From the NCBI GenBank assembly GCA_017163975.1, contig JAFFSR010000346.1, positions 1,612,501-1,676,500 on the forward strand: 64,000 nucleotides of DNA, written 5' to 3'. A program made the position numbers and the translations under genes. The notes below the pieces were generated by a model, which saw nothing but the letters and a program-made list of their open reading frames with translations, was not told where the DNA came from and ran no database searches. Of this stretch, positions 1 to 12,123 are shown one piece after another (the first letter of the stretch is position 1; every line of letters begins with the position of its first letter). The DNA comes from Anastatus disparis (lineage: Eukaryota; Arthropoda; Insecta; Hymenoptera; Eupelmidae).

Positions 1-37
1 GTTTTTAAACTTTTTATTTTTATTTACGTTTTTAAAA

Positions 38-217
38 ATGGAATTTAATTCCATTAAAAACAAATATGTTATTCCGAAAAATGAAGAAGAAAAAAATTTT
101 TTAATTAAATTAAATTATCAAATCTGAGGTTACTTGGAATTTAAAGAAAAGTATTTAGAATATGTGACAAAATTGGGAAAAGAAATAAAAAATAATGAAA
201 GTAAAAAAGAAAATAAG
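38..217 (+). pseudogene. Exon-like fragment with in-frame stop
   Basis: A 60-codon stretch starts at an ATG and runs to a GT donor at 218. It is rich in Lys, Glu and Asn and has one TGA at 125-127. The donor-like end suggests a decayed first exon. No family is recognised and chance is a real alternative. Confidence 0.2.
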
Positions 218-690
218 GTAAAATTATTTGTTAGTATAAAAAATATTAGATATTATTAATGTATATTCGTAAAATCTTAAAATTTATTTATTTTTTAGAA
301 AAATAAACAATGAAAATGTTCTTTTTGGATAAATGCGTAAACAAATGCATATTGATTAGAATACTTGGGAGTGAGTATATGAAAGCAAAAAGAAAAGAAA
401 AAAAAATCTATCTTTGTAAATCCCATCTTTGTAATTATGCTATGGAATAAATAAACATTTATCTATATCTAATCATTATCCATTATCTCGTTAATAATGT
501 TTGTTATATGAATTGCTTATTTTCGAATTAATCAAATACTACAAGATAAATTCCAACTTTCTGCTTTCCCTTAAGTTCTTGTTCATCAGGGATTTATGGT
601 GAAATCTATTAGAAATACAAAGTACAAATAAACTCGATATAATTGTAGAATGAATTTTAATTGAATAAAACTAATTCAAGTAATTTTTTT
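218..690. other. AT-rich stretch, nothing recognised
   Basis: Very AT-rich sequence without a convincing reading frame, RNA gene or terminal repeat. Confidence 0.5.
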
Positions 691-1121
691 TAGCCCGTAC
701 TCGTCACACTTCTGTGGAATCATGTATTTGCCACATTGGGATCATAAGAACTCCAATGACAATAACCGTTATAAAAAAGAAACTATTTGATATTCTTACT
801 TCATGTTTTTTTAAGAGTTTCTTAAAAGTGTACTTTTTAACCTTTAGAAGATCAAAAAGCCAGTATACTGGCTCAATCCATATTCAACATTTTACCAATG
901 ATGAATCAATTATGGATTTTCTATGCTAAATGGAGCAGCTCAAATCCTAGCCCTCTAAAGGTTAAAAGTATTCTTTCTAAGAAAGTGTAATTCTATATAT
1001 TATGTAGACAAAAAAATTAAATTATATATGTTGAAAATATAATGAAGAAAATTTTTGAAAAATCTAATTTCATAGATAATTATGGGGTGCAAATGATCAC
1101 AGTATGTCGAGTAAGGGTTAA
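691..1121. mobile_element. Decayed inverted-repeat element (MITE-like)
   Basis: The left end (from TAGCCCGTACTCG) and the right end (CGAGTAAGGGTTA) are imperfect inverted copies about 40 bp long, both beside T-runs. A second inverted pair lies inside (about 822-845 and 951-980, sharing TTAACCTTTAGA). No clear target duplication. The short ORF at 714-929 is carried by this element and is not taken as a gene. Confidence 0.5.
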
Positions 1122-1684
1122 TAGCACCTTTTTTTAACAAATAGACAATACAACATTTAACTGCAGTGAATTTATAAATAATTTAATTTTAATATGAAAT
1201 AATGCAGTTTCCATTAATTTTAATCAATTAAATTATTCTCTTATTGAAAATACAAATGATTCAAATATCCTACATAAATGTAAATACATAGCAATAAAAA
1301 ATGTTGACTCTTTTCAAGTTCTTCAACTTCAAGACATAAGAATTATATCAACGATGGTATGTGTCTTGTACACAGCTTAAAGCTTTTGCAGATCCTCCAA
1401 GACTTAATATACTTGCTATTAAAGATTCTAAAGAAAGTCTACACATTTATGTACTTGTTATTTCGACAATCCTTTTTTTCTCTATCTCTTTCTCTTGTAA
1501 AATCTCCTGAACTTCGATAATTTACGACAAAACATATACTTTAATGGTTAGACGTCTTCTATCCAAGCAGGGGTACACCCCATGTTAAATAGGTAAAATT
1601 ACGCGTGTTTCGCGCTGTAATATAAGAATGATCTTTGTTTTCGTGTGCTTCGAAAATCTCTGTTACGTAAAACAACAAAACTCG
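1122..1684. other. AT-rich intergenic sequence
   Basis: No supported gene or repeat boundary was seen here. Confidence 0.4.
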
Positions 1685-1688
1685 TTAA

Positions 1689-2288
1689 GAGCAGGTCGTA
1701 TATCCCTATCCTTTTCTAATCAAAGAATTTATTTTTTTGCAAAAACCAATAATTGTAGCAAAAAATAAGGAGATAGCCCCATCTCGTATAATAAAAAGGA
1801 AGATTTTCTTTGACGAGGAAAAATTATTTTTTTGACACTCCGTGCGAGAAGCTCGATTTCACGCACGCTGTCCAAAGTGACACGTGCGAAAATGGAGCTT
1901 CTCACACGTCGTGTCAAAAAATAGTGTTCGATACTCGTGCGAGAAAGTGATTTCTTACTCGTGTGACCTTTTCACCTTCGCTTCGCTCGGGCGCAAATCG
2001 CCGCACGAGTAAAAAATCACTTTATCGCACTAGTACCGAAATATACTATTATCGATTCGTTTTGAAGAAAACCTTGAAAAACTTAAAAAATAAAGGTTAG
2101 GATGGACGATTCAGTTTTTCAAGGTTTTCTTAAAAACGAAGCGATAAAAATAATTTTTCCTCATAAAAGAAAATCTTCCTTTTTATTATACGAGATAGGG
2201 CTTTCTTCTTATTTTTTGCTACAATTATTAATTTTTGTGAAAAAATCAATTCTTTGATTAGAAAAGGACAGATATACTCGACCTTCTC
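1689..2288. mobile_element. TTAA-flanked fold-back MITE, family F1 (600 bp)
   Basis: Long inverted arms (about 1689-1832 and 2050-2288), flanked by TTAA at 1685-1688 and 2289-2292. The ends read GAGCAGGTCG...CGACCTTCTC. Two 381-bp relatives occur at 3345 and 17385. The extra length comes from a foreign block near 1833-2050. TTAA duplication is the hallmark of piggyBac-type transposition; no transposase is present. Confidence 0.85.
1833..2050. repeat. Nested GC-richer block inside the F1 MITE
   Basis: This block interrupts the loop of the F1 fold-back. It has its own short palindromes and a conserved stretch CTTCGCTTCGCTCGGGCGCA. A diverged copy with the same stretch lies at about 61,745-61,930 inside a hAT-type element. 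Its ends are not resolved. Confidence 0.55.
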
Positions 2289-2292
2289 TTAA

Positions 2293-2886
2293 TTAGAGTA
2301 GCAAAAACATTTAATGTATGTAGTAAAGAAAATGTATGTACTTTATCTGATTAAACGAAAAAATTCTAGTTATTTCAATCAAACTTATTGCTACGTTTAT
2401 TTGTTATCGTTACAACTTTGTTTCATATATTGTACATTAAATTAAAGAGGTATATATTATAAAAAAATTGTTAAGCTTTATTTCTCTATAAATTTATGAA
2501 CTGTATAAATATAGTATTATAACAACCGATTAATAAATGATATTTGAAATTCCACGATAAGTATGGTGTTAAAGTCGTTTAGATTTTTAAATAATATAAT
2601 ATTTAGATTCACAAAAAAAGTAGATTAGAATTTCCAATAAAGATGTTTATATTGTAAATAATATTTTGTAAATATTTAAATTAATTTATCGTAATCAACA
2701 GATCGATTGATTAATTAGATTTTGTTCAAATAATTAATTTTATTATATACACAGTAATTATATCGACCTTCGAAAATTTTTTAATAAAAATAATTTAAAA
2801 ATTTTGAAACGAGGACGAAAATTGAATAATTTAAAGAATAAATTATCAAGGAAATTTATTGATCTCATAAAATGTTTTTTTAACCT
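2293..2886. other. AT-rich intergenic sequence
   Basis: No gene or repeat boundary recognised. Confidence 0.4.
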
Positions 2887-2890
2887 TTAA

Positions 2891-3272
2891 GAAGGGGCCG
2901 AACTATCTGTCTTTGTCTAATAGCGTTTTTCATCATTTATGTAAACACTATCCAGTATAACAAGAAAAAAATAGCAGCCCCCGCTAGATATTAGTATAAT
3001 AAGTAAATTTTGTAATAACAACCAAATTTTTTCACTGCGTAGTTTTTGAATAATTAGAGACCTACCAAAAAAAGATAGGTTATATTCTAGATTGCTAGTA
3101 GGTCTCTAATTAGTCAAAAACTACGCAGTGAAAAAATTTGTTTGTTATTACAAAATTTACTTATTATACTAATATCTAGCGGAAGCTGCTATTTTTTTCT
3201 TATTATACCGGACAGTGTTTACATAAATGATGAAAAACGCTATTAGACAAAGACAGATAGTTCGGCCCCTTC
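2891..3272. mobile_element. TTAA-flanked fold-back MITE, family F2 (382 bp)
   Basis: A near-perfect palindrome with ends GAAGGGGCCGAACTATCTGT / ACAGATAGTTCGGCCCCTTC, flanked by TTAA at 2887-2890 and 3273-3276. A second copy is at 5548-5928. No coding capacity. Confidence 0.9.
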
Positions 3273-3344
3273 TTAAACGTGAAAATGTATGACTGTAATA
3301 GGTTTACTTTTCACTTCATCACTTTTTTTTATGAGGATCCTTAA

Positions 3345-3725
3345 GAGAAGGTCACGTATCTCTGTCCTTTTCTAATGAAAGAATTGAGTCTTTTACAAAA
3401 ACTAATAACTTTAGCAAAAAATAAAGAGAAAGCCGCATCTCGTAATAAAAAAAGGAATATTTTCTTTGATAGGAAAGAATTAATTTTATTGCTTCGTTTT
3501 CAAGAAAACCTTGAAAAACTTAAATCATAGTGGTTTGGGTGGACAATTTGGTTTTTCAAGGTTTTCTTGAGAACGAAGCAATAAAATTAATTTTTTCTTA
3601 TCAAAGAAAATATTGCTTTTTTTGATACAAGATGCGGCTTTCTCTTCATTTTTTGATAAAGTTATTAGTTTTTGTAAAAAAATCATTTCTTTGATTAGAA
3701 AAGGACAGAGATACGTGACCTCCTC
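3345..3725. mobile_element. TTAA-flanked fold-back MITE, family F1 (381 bp)
   Basis: Inverted arms of about 170 bp with ends GAGAAGGTCACGTATC / GATACGTGACCTCCTC, flanked by TTAA at 3341-3344 and 3726-3729. Same family as 17385-17765, which has the same length. Confidence 0.9.
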
Positions 3726-3729
3726 TTAA

Positions 3730-4545
3730 ATTATATATAACAATTGAATATACGTTTTTTTTTTTGAAAAATGGAGGTCGCAAGGGAAAAAAACTTTTCT
3801 TTATTTTGGGAAAAAGTACTTTTCTTTTGTTAACGTAATTTTATGGATCATGAGGTTGGATTAGCTGAATTTACTGTAGTACTGTACTTAAGAAAAAAAG
3901 ATTGTTTATGTTTCAGTTTTAATATTATTCAATTACGTAATTAAAATTAAAGTATTGATCAATAATCGTATAAAATTTATTTTTTTGTTCACTTTTTTTA
4001 GAATTTTCATGGAAGATAATTAAGCATTTTTTCGCAATTATTGTTGGCCGCATCTTTCACCTAAGAGGTTAATTATTGAATTAAAAAGTTCTGTAACTAA
4101 GTTATATAGAAAATAATTCTTCTATAGCTAAAGAACTACCTGGTGAAGCAACAGGTAGTGCTAATGGGCTAACACTGTATCAAATAAATAACCTAACTTC
4201 AAGTTGCAAATTTGTTTTGTTTGAATCAAAATATCGATTATCCATTTAACCAAAATTGAAATTAGAAGTAAAAATTTTCTATTAAAAATAGATTTATTTT
4301 CAATAAAATAATTTCAAGGATTTCAAGTAATTTAAAAAGAAGTCCAAATAATTTTAAGTTTTATTTAATAGTTTTTCTAAATTTGTGTTTCATATAAATT
4401 CATATCGCTGTATCAGGTGAGTCACTGAGACCTCTTTAGATAAGTTTTTTAAATAATATAATTTAACTTTAATTTACAAACCTTATAAATATAATTATTT
4501 TAATAATTTAATATAAACTATTTTCTATTTAATTCTTTTTTTCAG
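3730..4545. other. AT-rich sequence upstream of the zinc-finger exon
   Basis: No supported coding exon or repeat boundary. It ends in a pyrimidine tract and AG (4544-4545), which reads as a 3' splice site for the following exon. Confidence 0.4.
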
Positions 4546-4560
4546 AATTCCAAATTAAAT

Positions 4561-5004
4561 ATGGACGAAAAAACAGATAATGTTAAATGTCTATTTTGTA
4601 ACAAAATATTTTTAAATAATTATTTTTATCTAAATCATAAGAAAAAAAATCATTCTAAAACTAAATGTTTTTGTGAAAGTTGCGGTCTGTTAATAAAATG
4701 TAAAAAACATTATAATAGACACGTTTTAAAACATAATGGAATAAAATATCCATGTGAATTTTGCTCATTATTTTTTACAAGAAAATCTAATTTGACACGT
4801 CATGTTTTATCATTTCATAAAACAAAAAAATATATTTGTAAAATTTGTGGAAAATCTTATACAAAATCTTATTTACTTAGAAAACATTCCATCCAACATG
4901 TCGAAAAGAAGCACTGGTGCAAAAGAAAACTATTCAAAAAAATTAAAAAAAATTCCATTATCAACAACCGATTTCGTAATAACTCAAATATTAATAGGAG
5001 ATAA
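4561..5004 (+). CDS. Small C2H2 zinc-finger protein (four fingers)
   Basis: A 147-residue frame opening just after a strong splice acceptor at 4544-4545. Four C2H2-type fingers follow one another (first pair C10/C13 with H26/H31; the last ends in RKHSIQH), so nucleic-acid binding is expected from the family. The last 30 residues are basic and featureless and look like an out-of-frame shadow of the next gene, which begins in another frame at 4898. The frame could therefore be a complete small protein or the N-terminal part of a frame-shifted larger one. F2 and F4 MITEs lie just downstream. Confidence 0.6.
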   Translation: MDEKTDNVKCLFCNKIFLNNYFYLNHKKKNHSKTKCFCESCGLLIKCKKHYNRHVLKHNGIKYPCEFCSLFFTRKSNLTRHVLSFHKTKKYICKICGKSYTKSYLLRKHSIQHVEKKHWCKRKLFKKIKKNSIINNRFRNNSNINRR

Positions 5005-5502
5005 ATCGGCGTAATCATCTTTTTATAAATATTAATATATTTTAATTTTAAGTTCATTTAATTATAAATATAAATAAAAAAATAAAAATATATTTTATTT
5101 TTTAGAATAATAATTGGATATATTGATGAAATCATTGGAGAAAAATCATTTACAAATAAAATTAAACAAACACAATTTAAAATTTTCAAGTTCTTGTTAA
5201 ATAATAATGATGGGTGTCGGATTCAAGTAAATATTTATAATGAAAATATTTCCAAATTTTTTTCAGAAATAAAAATGAATGAGGTAATACATACTTTTTA
5301 TTATTTTCATTCTATTGATTTATCATATTGTTAATATTTATGATAATTTGTAATATTCAATTCCTTAGAAAATCATTTTAGAATTATTTTTATTTAAAAA
5401 TTTTTTTCTCATTGACGTTTCAATGTAATTAGTATTAAATTTGTTTGTCTCTAGATAAACATATTAATATTAATTGTTTCTATAGCAAAATTACTATTAC
5501 AT
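4898..5502 (+). CDS. Three-exon gene of unknown function overlapping the zinc-finger frame
   Basis: Exons 4898-5010, 5106-5283 and 5455-5502 join in one open frame across GT-AG introns: GGC|GTAATC to TTTTAG|AATA, GAG|GTAATA to CTCTAG|ATAA, then CAT|GTAAGT. The second exon (residues ~38-97) is well folded in appearance, with alternating hydrophobics and the segment NNNDGCRIQVNIYNENISKF. This could be an OB-like fold as in RPA-type proteins, but that is inference only. The start overlaps the end of the zinc-finger frame, so the two may be one gene split by a frameshift. The following exons are missing: a TTAA MITE occupies 5548-5928. Confidence 0.45.
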
Positions 5503-5547
5503 GTAAGTTATTTTATAAAATTTTCAAACATCGAAAACATTATTTAA

Positions 5548-5928
5548 GAAGGGGCAGAACTATTTGTCTCTGTCTAATAGCGTTTTTTATTATTTATATA
5601 AATACTATTCTTTATAACAAGAAAAAAATAGCAACCCCCGCTAGATATTAGTATAGTTAGTAAATTTTGTAATAACAAACAAATTTTTTTACTGCGTAGT
5701 TTTTGAATAATTAGAGACCTACCAAAAAAAGATAGGTTATATTCTAGATTGCTAGTAGGTCTCTAATTAGTTAAAAACTATACGGTAAAAAATTTGATTT
5801 TTATTACAAAATTTACTTATTATACTAATATCTAGCGGGGGCTGCTATTTTTTTCTTGTTATACCGGATAGTGTTTATATAAATGATGAAAAACGCTATT
5901 AGACAAAGACAGATAGTTCGGCCCCTTC
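5548..5928. mobile_element. TTAA-flanked fold-back MITE, family F2 (381 bp)
   Basis: Second copy of the palindrome at 2891-3272, flanked by TTAA at 5544-5547 and 5929-5932. It sits just after the third exon of the 4898 gene. Its right TTAA is also the left TTAA of the next element. Confidence 0.9.
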
Positions 5929-5932
5929 TTAA

Positions 5933-6140
5933 GGGGATTTAATAAGGTATATGATTTATACATAGCTGCTGATATTGCAGTTTTCCAAATTTTTAATCTT
6001 TATTGGAAAATTTTTCGAAATTTCTTTATATTAGGCTTTCTATTAATAAAAATGTAAGACAGTACTAAAGAGATATTTAAAAAAATTTTGGATTAAGGAT
6101 AGAAAATTTGGAAAACTGTGATGTTGGTAAATGTTTTATA
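5933..6140. mobile_element. Degenerate TTAA MITE, family F4
   Basis: Resembles the clean 209-bp copy at 10120-10328 over most of its length, including paired segments around TTTCCAAATTTTTAAT and its inverse. It abuts the F2 element at a shared TTAA (5929-5932). The right end has drifted and its TTAA is not found. Confidence 0.6.
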
Positions 6141-7244
6141 AAATAAAATAAAAAATAAATTAAATTTATAAAGACTATATTCAAGTGTTTGATTTTGATT
6201 TCACGAAATTTAAATTTAATCATTTGGTTAGTACACTTCAATTTAGCTTTTCCAAAAGGATATTTTCAACCCTATACTTTAAATAAAATCATAAAATTAA
6301 TAATTATTTCATATGATCAAACTTCACAATGATTACAGGATAATTAGCTAATTGTAAAAAAGATATTATTAACTATTTTTCATCTATTATTAATCTCATA
6401 TGTTATGATATATCGTTATATACAAAACTTGAAATTAGCTATCACCAAATTCACAACAAGCTTAAATTGATCTTAATTTAGCTAATTTTCAGCTATTTCA
6501 AAGCTTAAAGGATACCCCTCGCTAAGATAGTCAAAATTGCTCTATCCCTGAAATTTTTGTTTCACCTGGTAACTTTGTTTTGGATTGAAAATAAATAGTT
6601 TTTGTCATACTTGCAGACCACTACCCCCCTCTCCCTATCCACAGCATGAAAAAAATGACTTTTTCACTATAAATTTTTTTTCCCGAATCTAGTCAGTAAA
6701 AAAAAACCAAGAAAATCGTGCTTATAGTTTAAATGTTTACAGATCTTGTAGAATTTTCTCATAAAGGTTTGATGATGCTATATAACCTAAAAGGATGGGA
6801 AAAAAATTAAAACCCTTCCTATTTTCACGGAAAATGCGGTATAGGGCCAATTCTTGCAAAACAACTTGTATTTTGTTTAAAAGTACTCGCCTGAATATTT
6901 CCAGATATTTCTTAAATTTCCTGAATTTTTTAAAGAACTTGTATTTTGTTTAAAAGTACTCGCTTGAATTTTTTCAAATATTTCCTGGAGGTGCACTATA
7001 GTTAAAAATGCAAAAAAACTCATTTTTTGGACGGTTTTGGCTGATTTTAGCTCATTTGCAGACTTTGTATTATTATTTATAGTATGAAATTGTATTCTAG
7101 AACTTTATTTATGGATTTAATTATGCAATCAAGTCAGAAAAATAAGATTTACAAATATTCACATCATATTTTTGCACGAATCTACATTTTAGATTACGTA
7201 TTTAAACACTTCTTTCATGATTTTGTTGATATTTCACTACTTAA

Positions 7245-7642
7245 GGGGTGTCCTCATACCAGCACAGAGATCTAACTTATCTACATTTGAATTATGCATA
7301 TTAATAAAAATTTAACTATTTTTGACTAAAATTCAAAGAAGAGGCACATTCTTAATATTCTAAAGAATTTATTGCAACGTTAAAAGACAAAATAAAAGTG
7401 AAAATGAAGACAAAAACTGCATACTACGATTATTCATAACTACATTGAAAAGTTAATCGTATTAAGCAGTTTTCGCCTTTATTTTTTACCTTTATATTGT
7501 CTTTTAACGTTGCATTAAATTCTTTGGCAAGTTAAGAATGTGCCTTTCCCACGGATTTCAGTCATGAATAGTTAAATTTTTATTAAAACTCATAATTTAA
7601 ATGTAGATAAGGTAGAACTCTATGTCGGTATGAGGATTCCCC
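7245..7642. mobile_element. TTAA-flanked MITE, family F3 (398 bp)
   Basis: Ends GGGGTGTCCTCATACC / GGTATGAGGATTCCCC, flanked by TTAA at 7241-7244 and 7643-7646. It interrupts the left arm of the 4.7-kb element. The matching site in the right arm (near 10,572) is empty, so this insertion is younger than the arms. Confidence 0.85.
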
Positions 7643-10119
7643 TTAACATGTGATAAAATCTTACAAATATTATATTACTTTACTAAATGAAAATGTTTTC
7701 ATAAATAAGTCATTTTACAGGTACAGCTATATTAAGTACGATCAAAATATCAACTTCAGATCACATATGAGTTAATGAATTTATATTTCGTAAGTAAAAC
7801 TCATTAATACAAACATTAGAATCATGATTTAATAATATAAACCTTGACTTTGGCATTTTTAACACTATGTAATCTAAATCTGCACTTAAGTCACACTTTT
7901 GTGAGAGCTACATGGTCTATTTTTACACTGTGTAAGAAAATGTGAGAATGCGGTTACATTGAAATCTTGTTTATCTGTCTCATATTAATATTACAATATT
8001 AAATATATTTCTAATAAAAAGCGCATGTTATTCGCAATTATTTTATGACATTTGCAATCGTTTCAAAGATTATAAATAAAGTTTGCACTTATGTCATGTA
8101 TTGTATTATATTATCTCCATTGATATAGGTACTCAGTAACTTACGAACTCAGTAACGTAACTCAAGTAACAATCGTTAGGCTGGAAATCATAGTCTCTAC
8201 TCAGTTCTTAGATATTCTATCTAAGTTGTTTTTACCCCTTTTCTATAAGAAGAAGAAGGATAGAATATTTGAGAACGGAGTAACGACTATAACTTCTAGC
8301 CTAAGACTTGTGTTGGGTCTATGAATTCGAGTCATAAAAAACATTATGTTAAACGCTATTTCATCACTAAAGAAAAGTAACATGTAAAATATTTTGTAAA
8401 TAAAATACCGAATATTAGTATTGAAACAGTATTACGAATATTAGTACAAAAAATAAAATTCTATATTTATTAATTTTATATATTAGGTAAGGATTTATTT
8501 CTAAAGAAATTTTAGTTTAAGACGATAATATTATTTCATGTGCTATATTACAATATTAGAATAACAGTGTATAATAAAAATTGATTCGATATTAAATGGT
8601 TCGTTACTCTTAAAGTTAGCGTACTCTTAAATATGAAATTTCTGCCAAAAATAAGTTACCCAGCTACTGAGGGCGCCACTAGATTCTATGTATTTTTATA
8701 TCTATATATATCAAATTTTTCATATGTATAGATATACAAACAATGTCAAAGTGTTACCCAGCGTTTTGGACGAAAAATTTAACCCAGAAGAACCCTTCTA
8801 TAAGCGTCTATCTTCTTTGGTTATAATAATTATTGTAGATGTTTGAGAAGATCTTTCGATAAAACATTAGGGCAAAATATTCGAATTATAATTTGTGTAA
8901 GGTTAAGATAATAAATCCAAAACCTTTGATATTATATAGTCATTAATATCATCGATAACCTTTAAACTTGTTTAATTCTCACTGTTGGCAATATATTATA
9001 TGGTGTTCATATTGTTTATTATCACAAGGCATCTTGGTAAATTCATTTTTAGGTTTTAATTTTTTAGTGCAAATATAAAAAGGTTAACATCATTATACTT
9101 TTAAAGTAAGAATAAAAATGTAATTATATAAATAATCAATTTTTTAAAATTTCAATTCGCTCATGGCCTCTTTTTCCTATAAAATTTTAATCAGATTTAT
9201 ACTTTTATAAATTTATCTTAAGCTATTGAAGATGAATTTATATGAATAATTCTATGTTAAGAAAAATGCTGATTTTTGAAAATATTAATTATATGTATAC
9301 AAATATAGGTACATTTCAAACACATAGATTTATAAATTATTATATACTTAAGTTTCTATCTAGTGTATGTAAAGAAATAATTGTATAAATTATTTACTAA
9401 TTTTATCAAAGTAAAAAGGTCTACTATTATAAACTAATAAAATTACGTACTTGTAACTAGTAGGAATTGTTATAGCCAATATTAATATATTACTTTAAAT
9501 ATAAAAGTATTATCACTGATTAATAGGATCATTTAATTAATAAGTAAGTGTATTAGAAATATGGAATATTCATAAAAAGTAAATTATCATTTTATTTGTT
9601 GATTTTATTCGTTGGAAATAAATCCTTAACTAATATACAGAATTAATAAATATAGAATTTTATTTTTTATACTAATATTCGTAATACTGTTTCAATACTA
9701 ATATTCGTTATTTTATTGGCAAAATATTTTACACGTTACTTTTCTTTAGTAATGAAATAGCGTTTAACATAATGTTTTTTTATGGATCGAATTCATAGAC
9801 CCAACACAAGTCTAAGGCTAGAAGTTATATTCGTTACTCAGTTCTAAAATATTCTATCATTCTTCTTCTTATAAAAAAGGGGTAAAAAGAACATAGATAG
9901 AATATCTGAGAACTGAGTAAAGACTATAATTTCCAGCCTAACGATTATTACTTGAATTACGTTACTGAGTTCGTACCTATATCAATGGAGATAATATAAT
10001 ACAATACATGACATAAGTGCAAACTTTATTTATAATCTTTGAAACGATTGCAAATGTCATAAAATAATTGCAAATGTCGTAAAAATAGACCATGTAGCTC
10101 TCACAAAAGTGTGACTTAA

Positions 10120-10328
10120 GGTGATGTAATTAGGTATATGTTTAAAACATAGTTATCGACATTGCAGTTTTTCGAATTTTTAATATTTATTCAAAAATTT
10201 TCCGAAATATCTCTATATTATGCTTTTTATTTATTAAAATAGAAGGCAGTAATATAGAGATATTTTTAAAAAATTTGAATGATAAATAAAAAATTTGGAA
10301 AACTATAATGTCGGTATTTTACATCACC
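10120..10328. mobile_element. TTAA-flanked MITE, family F4 (209 bp)
   Basis: Ends GGTGATGTAATTAGG / TTTTACATCACC, flanked by TTAA at 10116-10119 and 10329-10332. The other arm has the empty site with a single TTAA (7886-7889), which gives a direct before/after comparison. Confidence 0.9.
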
Positions 10329-11420
10329 TTAAGTGCAGATTTAGATTACATAGTGTTAAAAATGTCAAAGTCAAGGTTTATATTATTAAATCATGATTCT
10401 AATGTTTGTATTAATAAGTTTTACTTACGAAATATAAATTCATTAACTCATATGTGATCTGAAGTTGATATTTTGATCGTTCTTAATATAGCTGTACCTG
10501 TAAAATGACTTATTTATGAAATTATTTTCTTTTATGAAAGTAATATAATATTCGTAAGATTTCATCACATACAAAGTAGTGAAATATCAACAAAATCATG
10601 AAAGAAGTGTTTAAATTCGTAATCTAAAATGTGGATTTGTGCAAAAATATGATGTGAATATTTGTAAATCTTATTTTTCTGACTTGATTGCAGAATTAAA
10701 TTCATAAATAAAGCTCTAGAATACAATTTCATAATATAAATAATAATACAAAGTCTGCCAATGAGCTAAAATCAGCCAAAAACGTCTAAAAATGAGTTTT
10801 TTTGCGTTTTTGACTATGGCGCACCTCCAGGAAATGTCTGAAAAATTTTTGGCAAGTACTTTTAAACAAAATACAAGTTTTTTCTGCAAGAATTGGCCCT
10901 GTACCGCATTTCCCGTGAAAAAAGGGAGGGTTTCAATTTTTTCCCATCCTTTTTGGTTATATGGCATTATCAAATCTTTATGAAAAAATTCTACAATATC
11001 TGTAAACATTTAAACTATAAGCACGATTTTCTTGGGTTTATTTTACTGACTAGATTCGGAAAAAAAAAATTTATAGTGAAAAAGTCATTTTTTTCATGCT
11101 GTGGATAGGGGGAGGGGGTAGCGGTCTGCAAGTATGGCAAAAACTATTCATTTTCAATCCTAAACAAAGTTACCAGGTGAAACAAAAATTTCAGGGACAG
11201 GGCAATTTTGACTATCTTAGCGGGGGGTATCCTTTAGCTTAATTTAGTTATTTCAAAGCTAATTACAAACTTAAATCTAGCTCAATTTAACGCTGTAATG
11301 TAGTTCCACACTGAGAAAAAAACAGTTATTTTGACCTTAATGCACCGGACAGGAGAGCCTTTAGTTGACTCAAGCAAACGTTTGTTTACAAATTAATTTG
11401 TGTAAACTGTAAATTTTTTT

Positions 11421-11806
11421 TGAGTGTTTATTATAAATTAGGCTAGTGAAAATAGTAATGGATGATTAGTTAAAATTTGCTGATGTCACGGATGTTTAAA
11501 CTTTTTGTTGAACATTTTGAATATAAGTTTTACACATAACCTATGAATCTAATTCTTATCTCTTACATTCTTTCAATAAATATAAATAAAAAATAGGTTT
11601 TAATTATTGAATTTCTTGTACGTAAAACCATAATTATATACGTTTTTACAACGAACTTTGAAAATAAGAGATAAGAATTAGGTTTATAGGTTATGAGAAA
11701 AACTTTCAAAACGTTCAATGAAAATAAGTTCTAAGTTCCATGACATCAGCAAATTTTTAACTATATCATCTATTACTATTTTCACTAATTTATGATAAAC
11801 CCTCAT
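11421..11806. mobile_element. Fold-back MITE-like element
   Basis: Imperfect inverted arms with ends TGAGTGTTTATTATAAATTAG / CTAATTTATGATAAACCCTCA (3' end). Inside, the segment ATAAGAATTAGGTTTATAGG pairs with its inverse on the other arm. No target duplication resolved. Confidence 0.6.
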
Positions 11807-11817
11807 AAAAATTAACA

Positions 11818-11957
11818 ATATTCTAATATAATCATTTAGACTTTGAATAAAAATTGGCTAATAGTTATACGTACAAAAATAATATATGAAGTTTATTTTT
11901 TTTAAAATCTTTATTAGCCAGTTTTTATTTTAAGTCTAAATGTTTATATTAGAATAG
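11818..11957. repeat. Hairpin, about 140 bp
   Basis: ATTCTAATATAATCATTTAG and its inverse near 11,935-11,957 bracket paired inner segments (TAAAAATTGGCTAATA / TTAGCCAGTTTTTA). Probably a very short MITE. Confidence 0.55.
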
Positions 11958-12049
11958 TGTTTGAATAAGATAAACTTTGTACATGATTTATTGTTGTACG
12001 AGTAGCCAATAGTTGATTCTTATAATATATATATATATATTTATTTATA

Positions 12050-12123
12050 TTCAAAATGAATACGAATAAAATAAACTTAATATATTATTAATAAGTTTAT
12101 TTTATTCGTATTCATTTTTAATA
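12050..12123. repeat. Short perfect hairpin
   Basis: AAAATGAATACGAATAAAAT and its inverse face each other across a short loop, next to an (AT)n run at 12,020-12,040. Confidence 0.6.

Larger units (their letters stand above)
6507..11235. mobile_element. Long-arm inverted-repeat element (4.7 kb)
   Basis: The ends are AAAGGATACCCC / GGGG(GG)TATCCTTT and are flanked by AGCTT (6502-6506 and 11236-11240), a possible 5-bp duplication. The left arm runs to about 8510 and the right arm from about 9612. The arms align throughout except for one later TTAA insertion in each. The loop (8511-9611) is AT-rich and holds no gene I can support. No transposase is seen. Short ORFs inside the arms are not conserved as proteins. 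Confidence 0.75.

Noticed and set aside
7084..7275. 63-residue frame
   Set aside because: Spans the boundary between the long-arm element and the inserted F3 MITE, so it cannot be an ancestral gene.
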